Shown here: piece after piece, positions 25,578 through 34,120 of the stretch | How positions within the stretch are numbered: the stretch's first letter is position 1 | Layout: each line of letters starts with the position of its first letter | Assembly (NCBI GenBank): GCA_030426955.1 | Contig: JAUHXS010000003.1 | Coordinates: 124,001-188,000, forward strand | Source of the DNA: Bacteroidia bacterium | Lineage (GTDB): Bacteria > Bacteroidota > Bacteroidia > Chitinophagales > JAUHXS01 | DNA length: 64,000 bases | Direction of reading: 5' to 3' | Position numbers and translations under genes: made by a program | The notes under the pieces: generated by a model | Told to the model about the DNA's origin: nothing | The model's database searches: none | The model's input: only the letters and a program-made list of their open reading frames with translations

Positions 25578-26273
25578 TTATTTGACCATTCTAGTCAATA
25601 GCGTGTAGCCTTGTAGTTTCCCTTTTCTGTAACTCTCAGATCGTACCATACCGACGCCTTCCGAATACCATTCTTTAGAAGATGCTTTTATTTTGATAGG
25701 CATCATCGCTCCCATCACAGATTCTACATCGTAGGAAATGATAGAACAATCAAAAGTCCCAGCAGGTGTTGTAATACTTTCCTTTCCTTCTACCATTCGA
25801 TTGGTTATATTTACCGTCATAGTCATTAGAGTTGCTCCACCATTGCCCATGGTAAGTTTTATGTAACCATCCTTTAATTTTTGACCTTTTTCTAAATTTC
25901 CCGGAATGTCTAAATATTCTGCGTCAACTTTCACATCCATACCTTCATAAGCACTCATTTGACTTTGATCCAAAAAAGACTGCATATCAACTGAAAAGAC
26001 ACCATTTTGACATTTAAATGTGAATTCTGCATTATTAATTGGCTTATCTTTTTTATCCATTACCTCAGATGAAATAGTAGCCTCCATTCCATTAGCAATT
26101 TCTTTGGAATCAATAATCTTGTTAACTGATTTTGATTGAAGCTTTCCCTTCGTATCATAAGATTCCATATCATACTCAACTCCTTTTTTTAGTGGGTAAT
26201 AGGGAGAGCAGCCGTCTTGTGCTATTATAGAATTGACGAAGAGTATAGTAACGAATAATAATAAATATTTCAT
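25578..26273 (-). CDS. Secreted DUF3108/TapB-like protein
   Basis: 231 residues with signal peptide ending at SIIAQ (about 19). The mature start CSPYYPLKKGVEYDMESYD and the late block TPAGTFDCSIISYDVES, then KEWYSEGVGMVRSESY, fit the beta-rich DUF3108-like fold, in which a lipocalin-like sheet reports on an added-thickness property. Precise function is unknown. It ends directly before radA and starts 2 bases after comB, so the three genes form an operon. Confidence 0.6.
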   Translation of the reverse strand: MKYLLLFVTILFVNSIIAQDGCSPYYPLKKGVEYDMESYDTKGKLQSKSVNKIIDSKEIANGMEATISSEVMDKKDKPINNAEFTFKCQNGVFSVDMQSFLDQSQMSAYEGMDVKVDAEYLDIPGNLEKGQKLKDGYIKLTMGNGGATLMTMTVNITNRMVEGKESITTPAGTFDCSIISYDVESVMGAMMPIKIKASSKEWYSEGVGMVRSESYRKGKLQGYTLLTRMVK

Positions 26274-26275
26274 AA

Positions 26276-26989
26276 TTAAAGTTTGATTAAGGTTTTGTCT
26301 TTTAAGATAGGAATGATTTCTAGCTCGTTAGTTTTTAAACAATATTTGATGTCTTTCTCAATACCCAACTTGGAAAGCCTTTGATAATGAGATGCTTCCT
26401 TTAAAGTACCAATTAAGTCTTTATGAGAACAGTTGTAAAGCTTTTTAGATGCTATGGCGGTATCAAATTGTGCATTAAACTGACCATCTAATTGGTTCAC
26501 GACAGCGCCTGCAAATAAAGTGTCTTCCATATTGAATTTATTCTTCCACCCAGCACATAAAAGCAACGTGTCTTGGTTTTCTTGCTTTAACCAATCACAT
26601 AATGCATCAAGGTTTAAAAATGATCCTGCAACAACGTGCGTGGCATCTTTTTTCGATAATTCTATGGCAACGGTGCCGTTAGTTGTTGTAAGTGCGATGG
26701 ACTTGTCTTTAGTCACACCGTTCATGTATTCAAATGGGGAGTTTCCTAAGTCAAATCCTTTTACCTTTTTTCCGTTGCGCTCTCCTCCAAGGATAAATCC
26801 TTTTTCCTTGTATGTCAGGCATTCTTCAACAGATGATACTGGTAATACTTCTTTTGCGCCGTAGTGCAAGGCAGTAGTAATGGTTGAGGTTGCTCTTAAA
26901 ACATCGATTACGACCACGATTTTGTTTTTAACCTCATATAAGGGCAACATATAAGGAGAAAAACAAACGTCTATTATCGGCTTACCCAT
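26276..26989 (-). CDS. 2-phosphosulfolactate phosphatase family protein (ComB)
   Basis: 237 residues. Family blocks are VVVIDVLRATSTI (about 26-38), GGERNGKKVKGFDLGNSP (about 69-86), TTTNGTVAIE (about 102) and VVAGSFLNLDA. In methanogens ComB hydrolyses 2-phosphosulfolactate in coenzyme M synthesis. Bacterial members are widespread, and their substrate in Bacteroidota, possibly linked to sulfonolipids, is not proven. It is the first gene of the comB-secreted protein-radA run. Confidence 0.88.
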   Translation of the reverse strand: MGKPIIDVCFSPYMLPLYEVKNKIVVVIDVLRATSTITTALHYGAKEVLPVSSVEECLTYKEKGFILGGERNGKKVKGFDLGNSPFEYMNGVTKDKSIALTTTNGTVAIELSKKDATHVVAGSFLNLDALCDWLKQENQDTLLLCAGWKNKFNMEDTLFAGAVVNQLDGQFNAQFDTAIASKKLYNCSHKDLIGTLKEASHYQRLSKLGIEKDIKYCLKTNELEIIPILKDKTLIKL

Positions 26990-27088
26990 TACTGTAAATT
27001 TACTAAAGCATTTTGATAGTTAGGAAGAATATGACTTGAAAGTTTTTGGGTTTGTACTTAAAAACTTCTAAGGCAGAAATACAACTCT

Positions 27089-27130
27089 CTTGTCATTTTG
27101 ATCCGCCTACTGACGGATCAAAATGACAAG
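27089..27130. terminator. Perfect 17-bp hairpin downstream of the polysaccharide locus
   Basis: Arms 27089-27105 and 27114-27130 are perfect complements with an 8-base loop. The TGTCATTTTGA ends resemble the REP-like element at 15433. It lies between comB and the last gene of the glycan locus and may act as a terminator. Confidence 0.55.
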
Positions 27131-27142
27131 TTTAAACTCGCT

Positions 27143-27170
27143 ATTGGTGAGTGAGCACTCACTCACCAAT
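27143..27170. terminator. 12-bp hairpin overlapping the glycosyltransferase stop codon
   Basis: ATTGGTGAGTGA and its complement flank GCAC. The right arm includes the stop codon of the gene at 27159-28229. With the 17-bp hairpin next to it, this makes a double stem at the end of the locus. Confidence 0.5.
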
Positions 27171-28229
27171 ATTTAAAAGGTATTTTAGATAGTTTTCCTT
27201 TTTTGAGTGCACTGAATAACGCTCCATTACAGTTTCCCTGCCTGCTTTGCCTATTTCTTTTCTTATTTCTGAAGACTCAATAAGTAAAGACACCTTTTCG
27301 GCCCATTCATTTTCTTTATCGGCTAAAAAACCATTTTTGCCATCTTCAATGATTTCTGAGTTTACGCCAACTGGGGACATTATGGTCGGGATTTCCAATG
27401 CCATGTACTGAAGGCCCTTTAGGCCACATTTGCCTTTTGTCCATTCATCGTCAGGAAGTGGCATAATGCCAATATCAAACTCATTGAGATCCTCCAATTC
27501 AGTATCTTTTTTCCAAGGAGATCCTGAAATACTAAGTTCCGCATCACTATAGTGATCTCCTATGACCTTGATATATATATTATCGCCATACTTTTGCTTG
27601 AGTTGTTTTAAGAATGGTAATGCTGTCTCAAAATGTTTGATGGTAGTTTTGCTTCCACTCCAACCAATACAGATTTTATCCTTAGGCTTTTTATTAGGAC
27701 GATATTCTTCTGTATCAATGGTAGTAGGGATAATAACAACATTTTGATTAAACTGCAAGGCAAATTCTTTTAAGTAATCATTCCCCGCAAAAACCAAATC
27801 TGAAATTGAAATTAGTTCTTTTGTCTTATTCGGGTTTTTAAGCCACTTCAGCCTCTCATTGCCTTTTGAAACGTCCATTTTCCATATAGAATCATCAAAA
27901 TCAAATATCAACTTGGTTCTTTTACCAATTTGCCGTTCAAAAAAAGTGGTGCCAAGCATAAATGCTTCTCGTTGAACGAAAGCAACATCATAATTAGAAG
28001 CAACTCGAATATCGTTGAAGCGCTTAAAAATGCTCTTCAAAACAATGAAAGCTTTTAGTAGAAAATTGCCTTTGGAATAAAAATATTTGTCGTCCCAAGC
28101 AGATAGTAAATAAGAGAACTTGTATTCAAATCCCTCGTTTTGTAGAAAGTCTAAATATTGCTCAAATCGAAATCGTTGAGATGGAGATCTGTTAGGTCGA
28201 TGGGCTACTAAAAATAGGATCTTAGGCAT
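27159..28229 (-). CDS. GT4-like glycosyltransferase
   Basis: 356 residues. The N-terminal Rossmann part (ILFLVAHRPNRSPSQRFRFE) is followed by a second domain with KICIGWSGSKTTIKH and the nucleotide-sugar site KGLQYMALEIPTIMSPVGVNSEIIEDGKNG condensed as E-x7-E-like (about 268-297). It probably transfers an activated sugar onto the growing glycan. It is the last gene of the minus-strand locus, 39 bases after the epimerase. The gap holds three tandem 7-base units TAGCTAT/A. Confidence 0.82.
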   Translation of the reverse strand: MPKILFLVAHRPNRSPSQRFRFEQYLDFLQNEGFEYKFSYLLSAWDDKYFYSKGNFLLKAFIVLKSIFKRFNDIRVASNYDVAFVQREAFMLGTTFFERQIGKRTKLIFDFDDSIWKMDVSKGNERLKWLKNPNKTKELISISDLVFAGNDYLKEFALQFNQNVVIIPTTIDTEEYRPNKKPKDKICIGWSGSKTTIKHFETALPFLKQLKQKYGDNIYIKVIGDHYSDAELSISGSPWKKDTELEDLNEFDIGIMPLPDDEWTKGKCGLKGLQYMALEIPTIMSPVGVNSEIIEDGKNGFLADKENEWAEKVSLLIESSEIRKEIGKAGRETVMERYSVHSKKENYLKYLLNIGE

Positions 28230-28268
28230 AATTTACTTAGCATATAGCCAATAGCTATTAGCTATTAG

Positions 28269-29258
28269 CTAAGTCCTCCAAGACGGAGGCAACTTTTCGA
28301 TTATCTCGATATTATCAAAGTTTTTACTTTTCTTAGACCCAGTTTTCTTCGCCCATTGTGCCATTTTGTAAATTCCGTCCTCCAACTTTGTATTAGAAGA
28401 AATATTAAAAATATTTCTAGCCTTAGAGTGATCAGCATAGGCATCTACTACCTCATTTCTCGGTGGCAAGTAAGTAATCTCAGCGCTTGATTCCATGGAG
28501 GACATGATCGTTTTTGCTAGCTCATTTACAGAAAACTCTTGGTCTGCCCCGATGTTAAATATTTGATTATATGCTTCTTTAATATTGACACTGTTGGCAA
28601 TGTAGGGCGCAACATCTCCTATGTAGCTAAAAGCCCTAGTTTGTTTACCATCTCCAAAAACAGTTAAGGATTTACCTTGCATGATTTGATTCATGAAAAT
28701 GCCCACTACATTCCTATATTTATCTCCAATATTTTGATATTCTCCATAAACGTTATGTGGTCTGAAAATGACATAGTCCAAGTCAAACATTTCTTTGGAC
28801 ACCTTCAAATCTTGCTCCACTGCCAACTTTGCTATTCCATAAGGATCTTCAGGAATGGGAACCATATCTTCTCTCATAGGCAATTGCCCTTCTCCATAAA
28901 CGGCAATCGATGAAGTGAAAACAAAGCATTTTATTTTGTGCTTAATGGATTCGTTGATCAGGTTAATGCTTCCTATTAAGTTATTATTATAATTAAACCG
29001 CTTAATAAAATGACTTAACCCTTCGGCAGCATAGGCTGCTAGGTGATATACGTAATCTATTTTGTTTTCTGAGAAGATCTTCTCAACCAACGCATGATCT
29101 GTAATAGATCCTTGGATGAAAGTAGCGTTTGGATTTACATTTTCTTCAAAACCTCCACTCAAGTCATCCAATACAATAACTTCATGTCCTAAGTTAATTA
29201 GTTCATTGCAAACATGTGCTCCAATGAATCCTGCACCTCCTGTTACTAATGATGTCAT
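28269..29258 (-). CDS. NAD-dependent epimerase/dehydratase (UDP-glucose 4-epimerase-like)
   Basis: 329-residue extended short-chain dehydrogenase. Visible are the NAD-binding TGGAGFIG (6-13), a Ser in FTSSIAVYG (about 115) and the catalytic YGIAK (140-144). It likely interconverts a UDP- or other nucleotide sugar for the glycan. The exact substrate is not readable. A good -7 box is upstream, so this and the last glycosyltransferase may form their own transcript, split from the rest by mazEF. Confidence 0.85.
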   Translation of the reverse strand: MTSLVTGGAGFIGAHVCNELINLGHEVIVLDDLSGGFEENVNPNATFIQGSITDHALVEKIFSENKIDYVYHLAAYAAEGLSHFIKRFNYNNNLIGSINLINESIKHKIKCFVFTSSIAVYGEGQLPMREDMVPIPEDPYGIAKLAVEQDLKVSKEMFDLDYVIFRPHNVYGEYQNIGDKYRNVVGIFMNQIMQGKSLTVFGDGKQTRAFSYIGDVAPYIANSVNIKEAYNQIFNIGADQEFSVNELAKTIMSSMESSAEITYLPPRNEVVDAYADHSKARNIFNISSNTKLEDGIYKMAQWAKKTGSKKSKNFDNIEIIEKLPPSWRT

Positions 29259-29281
29259 CTTACCTGCATTAACTCAAAGAG

Positions 29282-29289
29282 CAAAGATA
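29282..29289 (-). promoter_or_regulatory. Putative -7 box for the epimerase gene
   Basis: CAAAGATA on the plus strand reads TATCTTTG on the minus strand, an exact consensus 23 bases before the ATG at 29258. The upstream TTG is not obvious. Confidence 0.45.
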
Positions 29290-29342
29290 TAAACTATTCT
29301 AGCTATTACGAATTAAATAAAGTTTGCTTTTTAATAAAATTT

Positions 29343-29361
29343 GTTATTACTTTGTAATAAC
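29343..29361. promoter_or_regulatory. Palindromic operator of mazEF
   Basis: Perfect inverted repeat GTTATTAC-TTT-GTAATAAC, ending 9 bases before the mazE ATG at 29371. The layout, 8-bp arms around TTT, is the same as at higBA although the arm sequences differ. Confidence 0.7.
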
Positions 29362-29370
29362 ATTTTAGAT

Positions 29371-29616
29371 ATGGAAATATCGGTAATACAAATTGGAAAC
29401 TCAAAGGGGATAAGGTTTAGCAAAACCATCATGGAAAGGTATAATATTAAAGATAAGGTATTTCTTATACTCGAAAAAGGGCAAATAATTATAAAACCCT
29501 TATCTAAACCAAGAAAAGGCTGGGAAAGCGCTTTTAAAGAAATGAGTGAAAACGGAGACGATAGACTACTATTTAACGACGTTTTTGAAGATGAAAATTG
29601 GGAGGCGTGGGATTAG
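29371..29616 (+). CDS. mazE: MazE-like antitoxin (AbrB/SpoVT fold)
   Basis: 81 residues from ATG 29371. The N-terminal swapped-hairpin domain EISVIQIGNSKGIRFSKTIMER is characteristic of MazE/AbrB proteins. The acidic C-terminus (FNDVFEDENWEAWD) is the usual toxin-binding tail. A longer TTG frame from 29341 would run through the palindrome and is rejected. It overlaps mazF by 10 bases. The module sits on the opposite strand inside the glycan locus. Confidence 0.88.
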   Translation: MEISVIQIGNSKGIRFSKTIMERYNIKDKVFLILEKGQIIIKPLSKPRKGWESAFKEMSENGDDRLLFNDVFEDENWEAWD

Positions 29617-29930
29617 CTCAATATGCTATAGTCTTGGTTAATCTGGATCCGACTATCGGTAGTGAAATAAGGAAAACTAGACCATGCATCATTATTTCCC
29701 CCAATGAAATGAATAAATATTTGAGCACAATAGTGGTTGCTCCTATGACAACCTCATCTAAAAACTATCCAACAAGAGTTAAAGTTAAACATCATTCTAA
29801 AATCGGATTTGCTGTAGTAGATCAAGTTAGGACAATTGATAAGAGACGAATTGTTAAAGAGCTTGGTGCACTTTCGAAGGCAGAAATCAAAGAATTAAAG
29901 TCTGTCATAAAAGAAACCTACGTGGATTGA
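29607..29930 (+). CDS. mazF: MazF-like mRNA interferase toxin
   Basis: 107 residues from GTG 29607; a TTG at 29598 would add 3 residues. Family blocks YAIVLVNLDPTIGSEIRKTRPCIIIS, VVAPMTTSSKNYPTRV and VVDQVRTIDKRRIVKELGAL are all present, including the conserved Arg after the GSEI turn and the Asp-Gln in VDQVRT. It cleaves single-stranded RNA at short sites when freed from MazE. It is followed by hairpins shared with the convergent glycosyltransferase. Confidence 0.92.
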   Translation: MGLAQYAIVLVNLDPTIGSEIRKTRPCIIISPNEMNKYLSTIVVAPMTTSSKNYPTRVKVKHHSKIGFAVVDQVRTIDKRRIVKELGALSKAEIKELKSVIKETYVD

Positions 29931-29962
29931 TTAATTTCCATAGAGAAGCCCCACCCCTTTAT

Positions 29963-30003
29963 CCCCTCCCGTTGGAGGGGAGTCTCTGAGCAAAAATTTG
30001 CTC
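29963..30003. terminator. Two hairpins between convergent mazF and glycosyltransferase
   Basis: CCCCTCC (29963-29969) pairs with GGAGGGG (29974-29980), and GAGCAAA (29988-29994) pairs with TTTGCTC (29997-30003). The GC-rich first stem within CCACCCC...GGAGGGGAG is a common Bacteroidota intergenic element. Bidirectional termination is likely. Confidence 0.55.
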
Positions 30004-30010
30004 ACTATAA

Positions 30011-31237
30011 TCATTTACGGGTATTCAAATAAATTTTGTCGTAAACTTTATCGGCAATTCCAAAGCTTCTATGTTTTTTGGCAATTTCTACGATTTGATT
30101 TGTTAAAGTTCCGTCTTGGTTAGTTTTTAGTAGTTGATCTATCTGAACAATAGCTTTTAGATAACTCTGTTTATCAAATCCTTTTAAAACAGCACCAATG
30201 TTGTTTTGTGCAATAATTTCCGAATCGTCGGAGATATTGGGTGTTATTACCACCGGAAGTCCGATTGCCCAATACTCTCCATCCTTGATAGAGGTACAAT
30301 AGCGTTTAGACGGAACTGGTTTAACAGGGTTTAGCGCAAAATCACCCAATCCAATGTAATCTGCGATATCTTTATGCGCTACAAATTGCTTTGTAATGAT
30401 ATTGGGATTAAGCATTGCGTTTTTTGAGTATTGATTGATAGCCTCATCAGAAGCATTGCTCAACATTAAAACATGAAACTGATCTCCCCAATATTCACTT
30501 GCAGTTTTAAAGAAATCAAATATTTCCTGTTCTAGATAAATTCCACCGATCTTTCCGGCATAAACACAAACAATTTTGTTTTCAAGACCGAGTTCATTTA
30601 GCAGTTTTTTGTTTTTCTTTTTGACGATGTTAAATTGCTCTAAGTCGACACAAGAAGGCTTTACAAATACTGATTTAGGAATTAGCTTATATTTGGTCTT
30701 AATATAACTCTCCATACCACTTGCTGCACAGATCAAATGTTGCGCTCTTTTGGATTGCCATTTTTCAAAAGCCCAAAGAGCTTGATATGCCATACTATTT
30801 TTTCCCCAAGTACCATTTTCCACCATTGATTCGGCATGAGGTTCCATGCTATCAATTATCAAGGGCAGCCTTGTAATTAATGATAACAGGTATCCAACAC
30901 TGCCAGCAGGCGTGCAAAAGGCATGAATTTTCTTGATATCATCTCTACCGCATATCCACCAAAGCTTAATTAGTAAAAAGAACCAACTAATAGCACCCAT
31001 TATTCCTGGTTTCTGGTAATTTACCGGAATCCAGATGATGTTTTGATCTTTTAAAACCTGACTTAGTTTATTTTTTTCTTGGTTTGAGAGTTTAAGGTGG
31101 TTTTGTTCTAGTGTTACGAGATATATTTTGCTGTTGGGAGGAAGCTTATCTTTTATAATTCTTACATAGGGTAAGGTATAGGTTTGAATCAATGCTTCAT
31201 TATAACTCCAGTATGTAAGAACTAAAATGTTGTTCAA
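30011..31237 (-). CDS. GT4-like glycosyltransferase
   Basis: 408 residues. The N-terminus (ILVLTYWSYNEALIQTYTLPYVR) is a Rossmann start. The donor-binding domain has VCVYAGKIGGIY (about 220), HKDIADYIGLGDFALNPVKPVP and YWAIGLPVVITPNISDDSEII. It is a GT-B enzyme of the glycan locus, substrate unknown. It follows the methyltransferase 31242-32156 by 4 bases. Confidence 0.75.
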   Translation of the reverse strand: MNNILVLTYWSYNEALIQTYTLPYVRIIKDKLPPNSKIYLVTLEQNHLKLSNQEKNKLSQVLKDQNIIWIPVNYQKPGIMGAISWFFLLIKLWWICGRDDIKKIHAFCTPAGSVGYLLSLITRLPLIIDSMEPHAESMVENGTWGKNSMAYQALWAFEKWQSKRAQHLICAASGMESYIKTKYKLIPKSVFVKPSCVDLEQFNIVKKKNKKLLNELGLENKIVCVYAGKIGGIYLEQEIFDFFKTASEYWGDQFHVLMLSNASDEAINQYSKNAMLNPNIITKQFVAHKDIADYIGLGDFALNPVKPVPSKRYCTSIKDGEYWAIGLPVVITPNISDDSEIIAQNNIGAVLKGFDKQSYLKAIVQIDQLLKTNQDGTLTNQIVEIAKKHRSFGIADKVYDKIYLNTRK

Positions 31238-31241
31238 GAGA

Positions 31242-32156
31242 CTAGCTATTTTTTCGTAACCAAATGCTTAATTGCATACCCGTATTAGTCCATTTCATTA
31301 AGGGCTTTAGCAATAAATCTAATGTCTTTGGCATATATGTTTGACAAACAAAGTAGTTATGGGCTGCAATAACGTAATCATTTGCTTTAGCGTGCTTTTT
31401 AAAAGATGCTAAGCTAAATTCATATAGATGAAACGGTGTGTGCATTGGACTTAAATTGGCAACGTAATCCAACCCTCTGATGTGATATGACCAATTAATT
31501 ATTTTGTGGATCAACCAATCAGAACTAGGTACTTCAATATGAATAATACCTCCTGGCTTGAGCCATGATAATGCTTTTTTAATGCTTTCAGAGGGATCAT
31601 ACAGGTGTTCTAAAACAGCACCAAAAGTTATAAAATCGAAAGTTTCGTTTGAGTAGGCGGCCTCCTCGATAGAAGATAGTTTTAACTTTTGAGATTCAAT
31701 ATTCATTTTCTCTATTGCAGCCTGATGAAAAAAGGAGGATGGCTCAAATCCATAAACATCATAACCAGCATTGTCCATTGCGATCATAGCTTTTCCAATA
31801 CCTGCACCAATATCCAAGGCTTTCTGCCCTTTCAAAAAGGGCAGTAATTCTTGTAAATGCTTGATTTCAGTTGTAAAGTAGTTTGGATTTATTTTGAAAT
31901 ATTCTTCCTTCCAGTAATCTTTAGGGTCGACACCATAATGATCTTCAATGCTATTGGGAATTGGCAGCGGATTTGAGAATATTAGCCCACAATTCTTACA
32001 TTTTTGGATTGAGGTTGTTATCCCGACTTTTTTTTGAGGCTTCTTACCTTGTGATTGATTCAGCCGTTTGCCAAGTATTTTGAAGTCATTACTCTGTGCG
32101 TTACAGAGGTTGCAATTTTCTATGGGAATAAAAGTATATTTCAGCTCTCTTGACAC
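31242..32156 (-). CDS. SAM-dependent methyltransferase with N-terminal zinc ribbon
   Basis: 304 residues. Two CxxC pairs (CNLC at about 15 and CKNC at about 53) form a metal site of the kind seen in sugar C- or O-methyltransferases. The SAM-binding motif is ALDIGAGIGKAM (about 114), with FDFITFGAVLEHL and LKPGGIIHIEVPS after it. Likely methylates a sugar of the glycan. Its start base is also the last base of the upstream GT2 gene. Confidence 0.82.
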   Translation of the reverse strand: MSRELKYTFIPIENCNLCNAQSNDFKILGKRLNQSQGKKPQKKVGITTSIQKCKNCGLIFSNPLPIPNSIEDHYGVDPKDYWKEEYFKINPNYFTTEIKHLQELLPFLKGQKALDIGAGIGKAMIAMDNAGYDVYGFEPSSFFHQAAIEKMNIESQKLKLSSIEEAAYSNETFDFITFGAVLEHLYDPSESIKKALSWLKPGGIIHIEVPSSDWLIHKIINWSYHIRGLDYVANLSPMHTPFHLYEFSLASFKKHAKANDYVIAAHNYFVCQTYMPKTLDLLLKPLMKWTNTGMQLSIWLRKNS

Positions 32157-32986
32157 TACTTAATATATCTTTTAAGAATCATTTTAAATAAATATTTAAC
32201 ACAACTAATGTATTGACCTAAATGATAATGTCCACCGGCGATAATCCTGTAAATCTTATGTAAAAAGATACGTTCTATTTCATTATTATAAAAATATCCT
32301 TTGCTTTTAAGAATACTATAAAGCCGCAAATAATCCTCAATCATTAAGGTTAGGTTATTGTGCATACTATCTGGATATTCTCGATAGTGAAGCAAGACTT
32401 TATCGATATGTTTAATCTTGCCAATGTTTGCCATATCTAAAAAGAACATCTTATCTGCTACATTAGATAAGCTCAAATTGAAACCGCCTATTTTTTCAAA
32501 CGCGTCTTTCCTGCACAATGTATTTGAGGGAAAGGTGCCATGGTCTGATTTAAAAGTTAAAATGCTATCAATAGCATTCTCACTATGACCACTGTAATAA
32601 ACATCTTTGAGAACGCCCTCTTTATCAATTTGCTGTGCGTTACCATTTGCGAGAACATTGTTAGGTGAATCTTCTAGTAGTGTTGTCATTTCTTTTAAGA
32701 AGTCTTCATGCCAAATATCGTCTGCATCTAAAAATGCCAAAAAGTTTCCTTGAGCTATCTTGGCTCCATTATTTCTAGCAGCTGATACTCCTTGATTCGC
32801 TTGAAAGTAATACTGTATATTGTTATTTGATAGAAATGGCTGGATAACATACTTGGAATTATCCGTTGATCCATCATCAATTATAATTAATTCCCAGTCT
32901 GTAAATGATTGGTCTAATATAGATTGGATAGTTTGCGGGATGTATTTTTCAGCATTATAGCATGGGATAATGATAGAAACTTTCAT
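32156..32986 (-). CDS. GT2 family glycosyltransferase
   Basis: 276 residues, GT-A fold. N-terminal VSIIIPCYNAEKYIPQTIQS, the DDGSTDNS nucleotide site (about 37-44) and the metal-binding LDADDIWHEDF (about 86) are all present. It overlaps the upstream GT4 gene by 4 bases and the methyltransferase by 1 base. Acceptor unknown. Confidence 0.9.
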   Translation of the reverse strand: MKVSIIIPCYNAEKYIPQTIQSILDQSFTDWELIIIDDGSTDNSKYVIQPFLSNNNIQYYFQANQGVSAARNNGAKIAQGNFLAFLDADDIWHEDFLKEMTTLLEDSPNNVLANGNAQQIDKEGVLKDVYYSGHSENAIDSILTFKSDHGTFPSNTLCRKDAFEKIGGFNLSLSNVADKMFFLDMANIGKIKHIDKVLLHYREYPDSMHNNLTLMIEDYLRLYSILKSKGYFYNNEIERIFLHKIYRIIAGGHYHLGQYISCVKYLFKMILKRYIK

Positions 32987-34110
32987 GCAAAAGCTTTTTT
33001 ATAGCTATTGATCTGCTCTTTCCACATTCTTTCAAAAATCAAATATTCCTTTGCGTGTTCAGCTCCTGCTAAGGCTATAGAATGTTTGATATTAGCATCT
33101 TGTCTATAAAAATCCACTGCATTTATAATATCTCTAACATTATTCATTTCTAAAACATAACCACTCTTCTCGTGCTCAATAAGATCTACTGATCCCGTTT
33201 GGGTAGCAGCTATTGGAATACCGTTCATTAACGCTTCCGAAATAGCAAACCCAAAAGGTTCGTTGATAGCGGGGTGCAAGTACATATCCATTGTTTTGTA
33301 CAAAGAGGGCATTCGCTGACGTTCAATCCAATCTGCAATAGTGATATGCTTTTGGAGGTTCGCCTCATGAATTTGTTTTAATAACAGTGCTTTATATTCA
33401 GGCGATCCCGTTCCTGCCCATATAAATTTGATATCACTATACTTTTTTACTAATTCCTTAGCAGCTTCAATGATGAGTTGATGTCCTTTCCATTCAATTA
33501 GCCTTGCTACTGTACCAACAACAAATTTTCCTTTCAGTTCATATTTTTCTTTTAGAGTATTTATATCTTGCTCGTTAGATTTTGTCATGATATCAAAAGG
33601 GAACCCATTTCTAATAAGGTATATTTTGTCTTCTGGAGCTTTTTCTACGTTAATTAAGAATTTTTTATTTTCTGTTGAAACTGCATGAATATGTGTTGCA
33701 TTTGAATTATTAAAACGGTCAAACTTAACATAGCTAGGAGCATACAAATGATGAAACCATGCATCTTGTTTTGTAATCCAACGTTGTTTTATGCCTAGAA
33801 TTTTAGCAGCCAATAGTCCTGGTAGGGAATCATCAAACAAATGTGTATGGACAATATCTGGTTTTATCTTTTTGAAAAGTCTTAGTAACTTAAAAAAAGC
33901 AAATGCCATGCCTCGTTTTCTTTTTGCATCATCATATTTTATCCAATAGCAGTCGCACGATCGCTGAGACATATCATCTAGCATTTGTGGTCGTTCTTTG
34001 TATAATGCAATGAAGCTGAATTTAATGTCTTTTTCAGATTGTGCTCTCTCTGCAAACCATTTAAAATATGGTACAGAAGAGTTATTAGCCATTAAGTAAA
34101 CGACGTGCAT
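32983..34110 (-). CDS. GT4 family glycosyltransferase
   Basis: 375 residues. N-terminal YLMANNSSVPYFKWFAERAQ, acceptor-side PDIVHTHLFDD, then donor domain with VVGTVARLIEWKGH (about 197) and the E-x7-E motif in EPFGFAISEALMNGIPIAAT (about 286-305). A retaining GT-B enzyme. It overlaps the GT2 gene downstream by 4 bases and is 10 bases after the CmcI-like gene. Confidence 0.93.
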   Translation of the reverse strand: MHVVYLMANNSSVPYFKWFAERAQSEKDIKFSFIALYKERPQMLDDMSQRSCDCYWIKYDDAKRKRGMAFAFFKLLRLFKKIKPDIVHTHLFDDSLPGLLAAKILGIKQRWITKQDAWFHHLYAPSYVKFDRFNNSNATHIHAVSTENKKFLINVEKAPEDKIYLIRNGFPFDIMTKSNEQDINTLKEKYELKGKFVVGTVARLIEWKGHQLIIEAAKELVKKYSDIKFIWAGTGSPEYKALLLKQIHEANLQKHITIADWIERQRMPSLYKTMDMYLHPAINEPFGFAISEALMNGIPIAATQTGSVDLIEHEKSGYVLEMNNVRDIINAVDFYRQDANIKHSIALAGAEHAKEYLIFERMWKEQINSYKKAFA

Positions 34111-34120
34111 GGGGCAGATG

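Noticed and set aside
28252-28272. Three tandem 7-base units TAGCTAT/TAGCTAT/TAGCTAA between glycosyltransferase and epimerase
   Set aside because: Too short to assign a function. The last unit includes the epimerase stop codon. Likely replication slippage.
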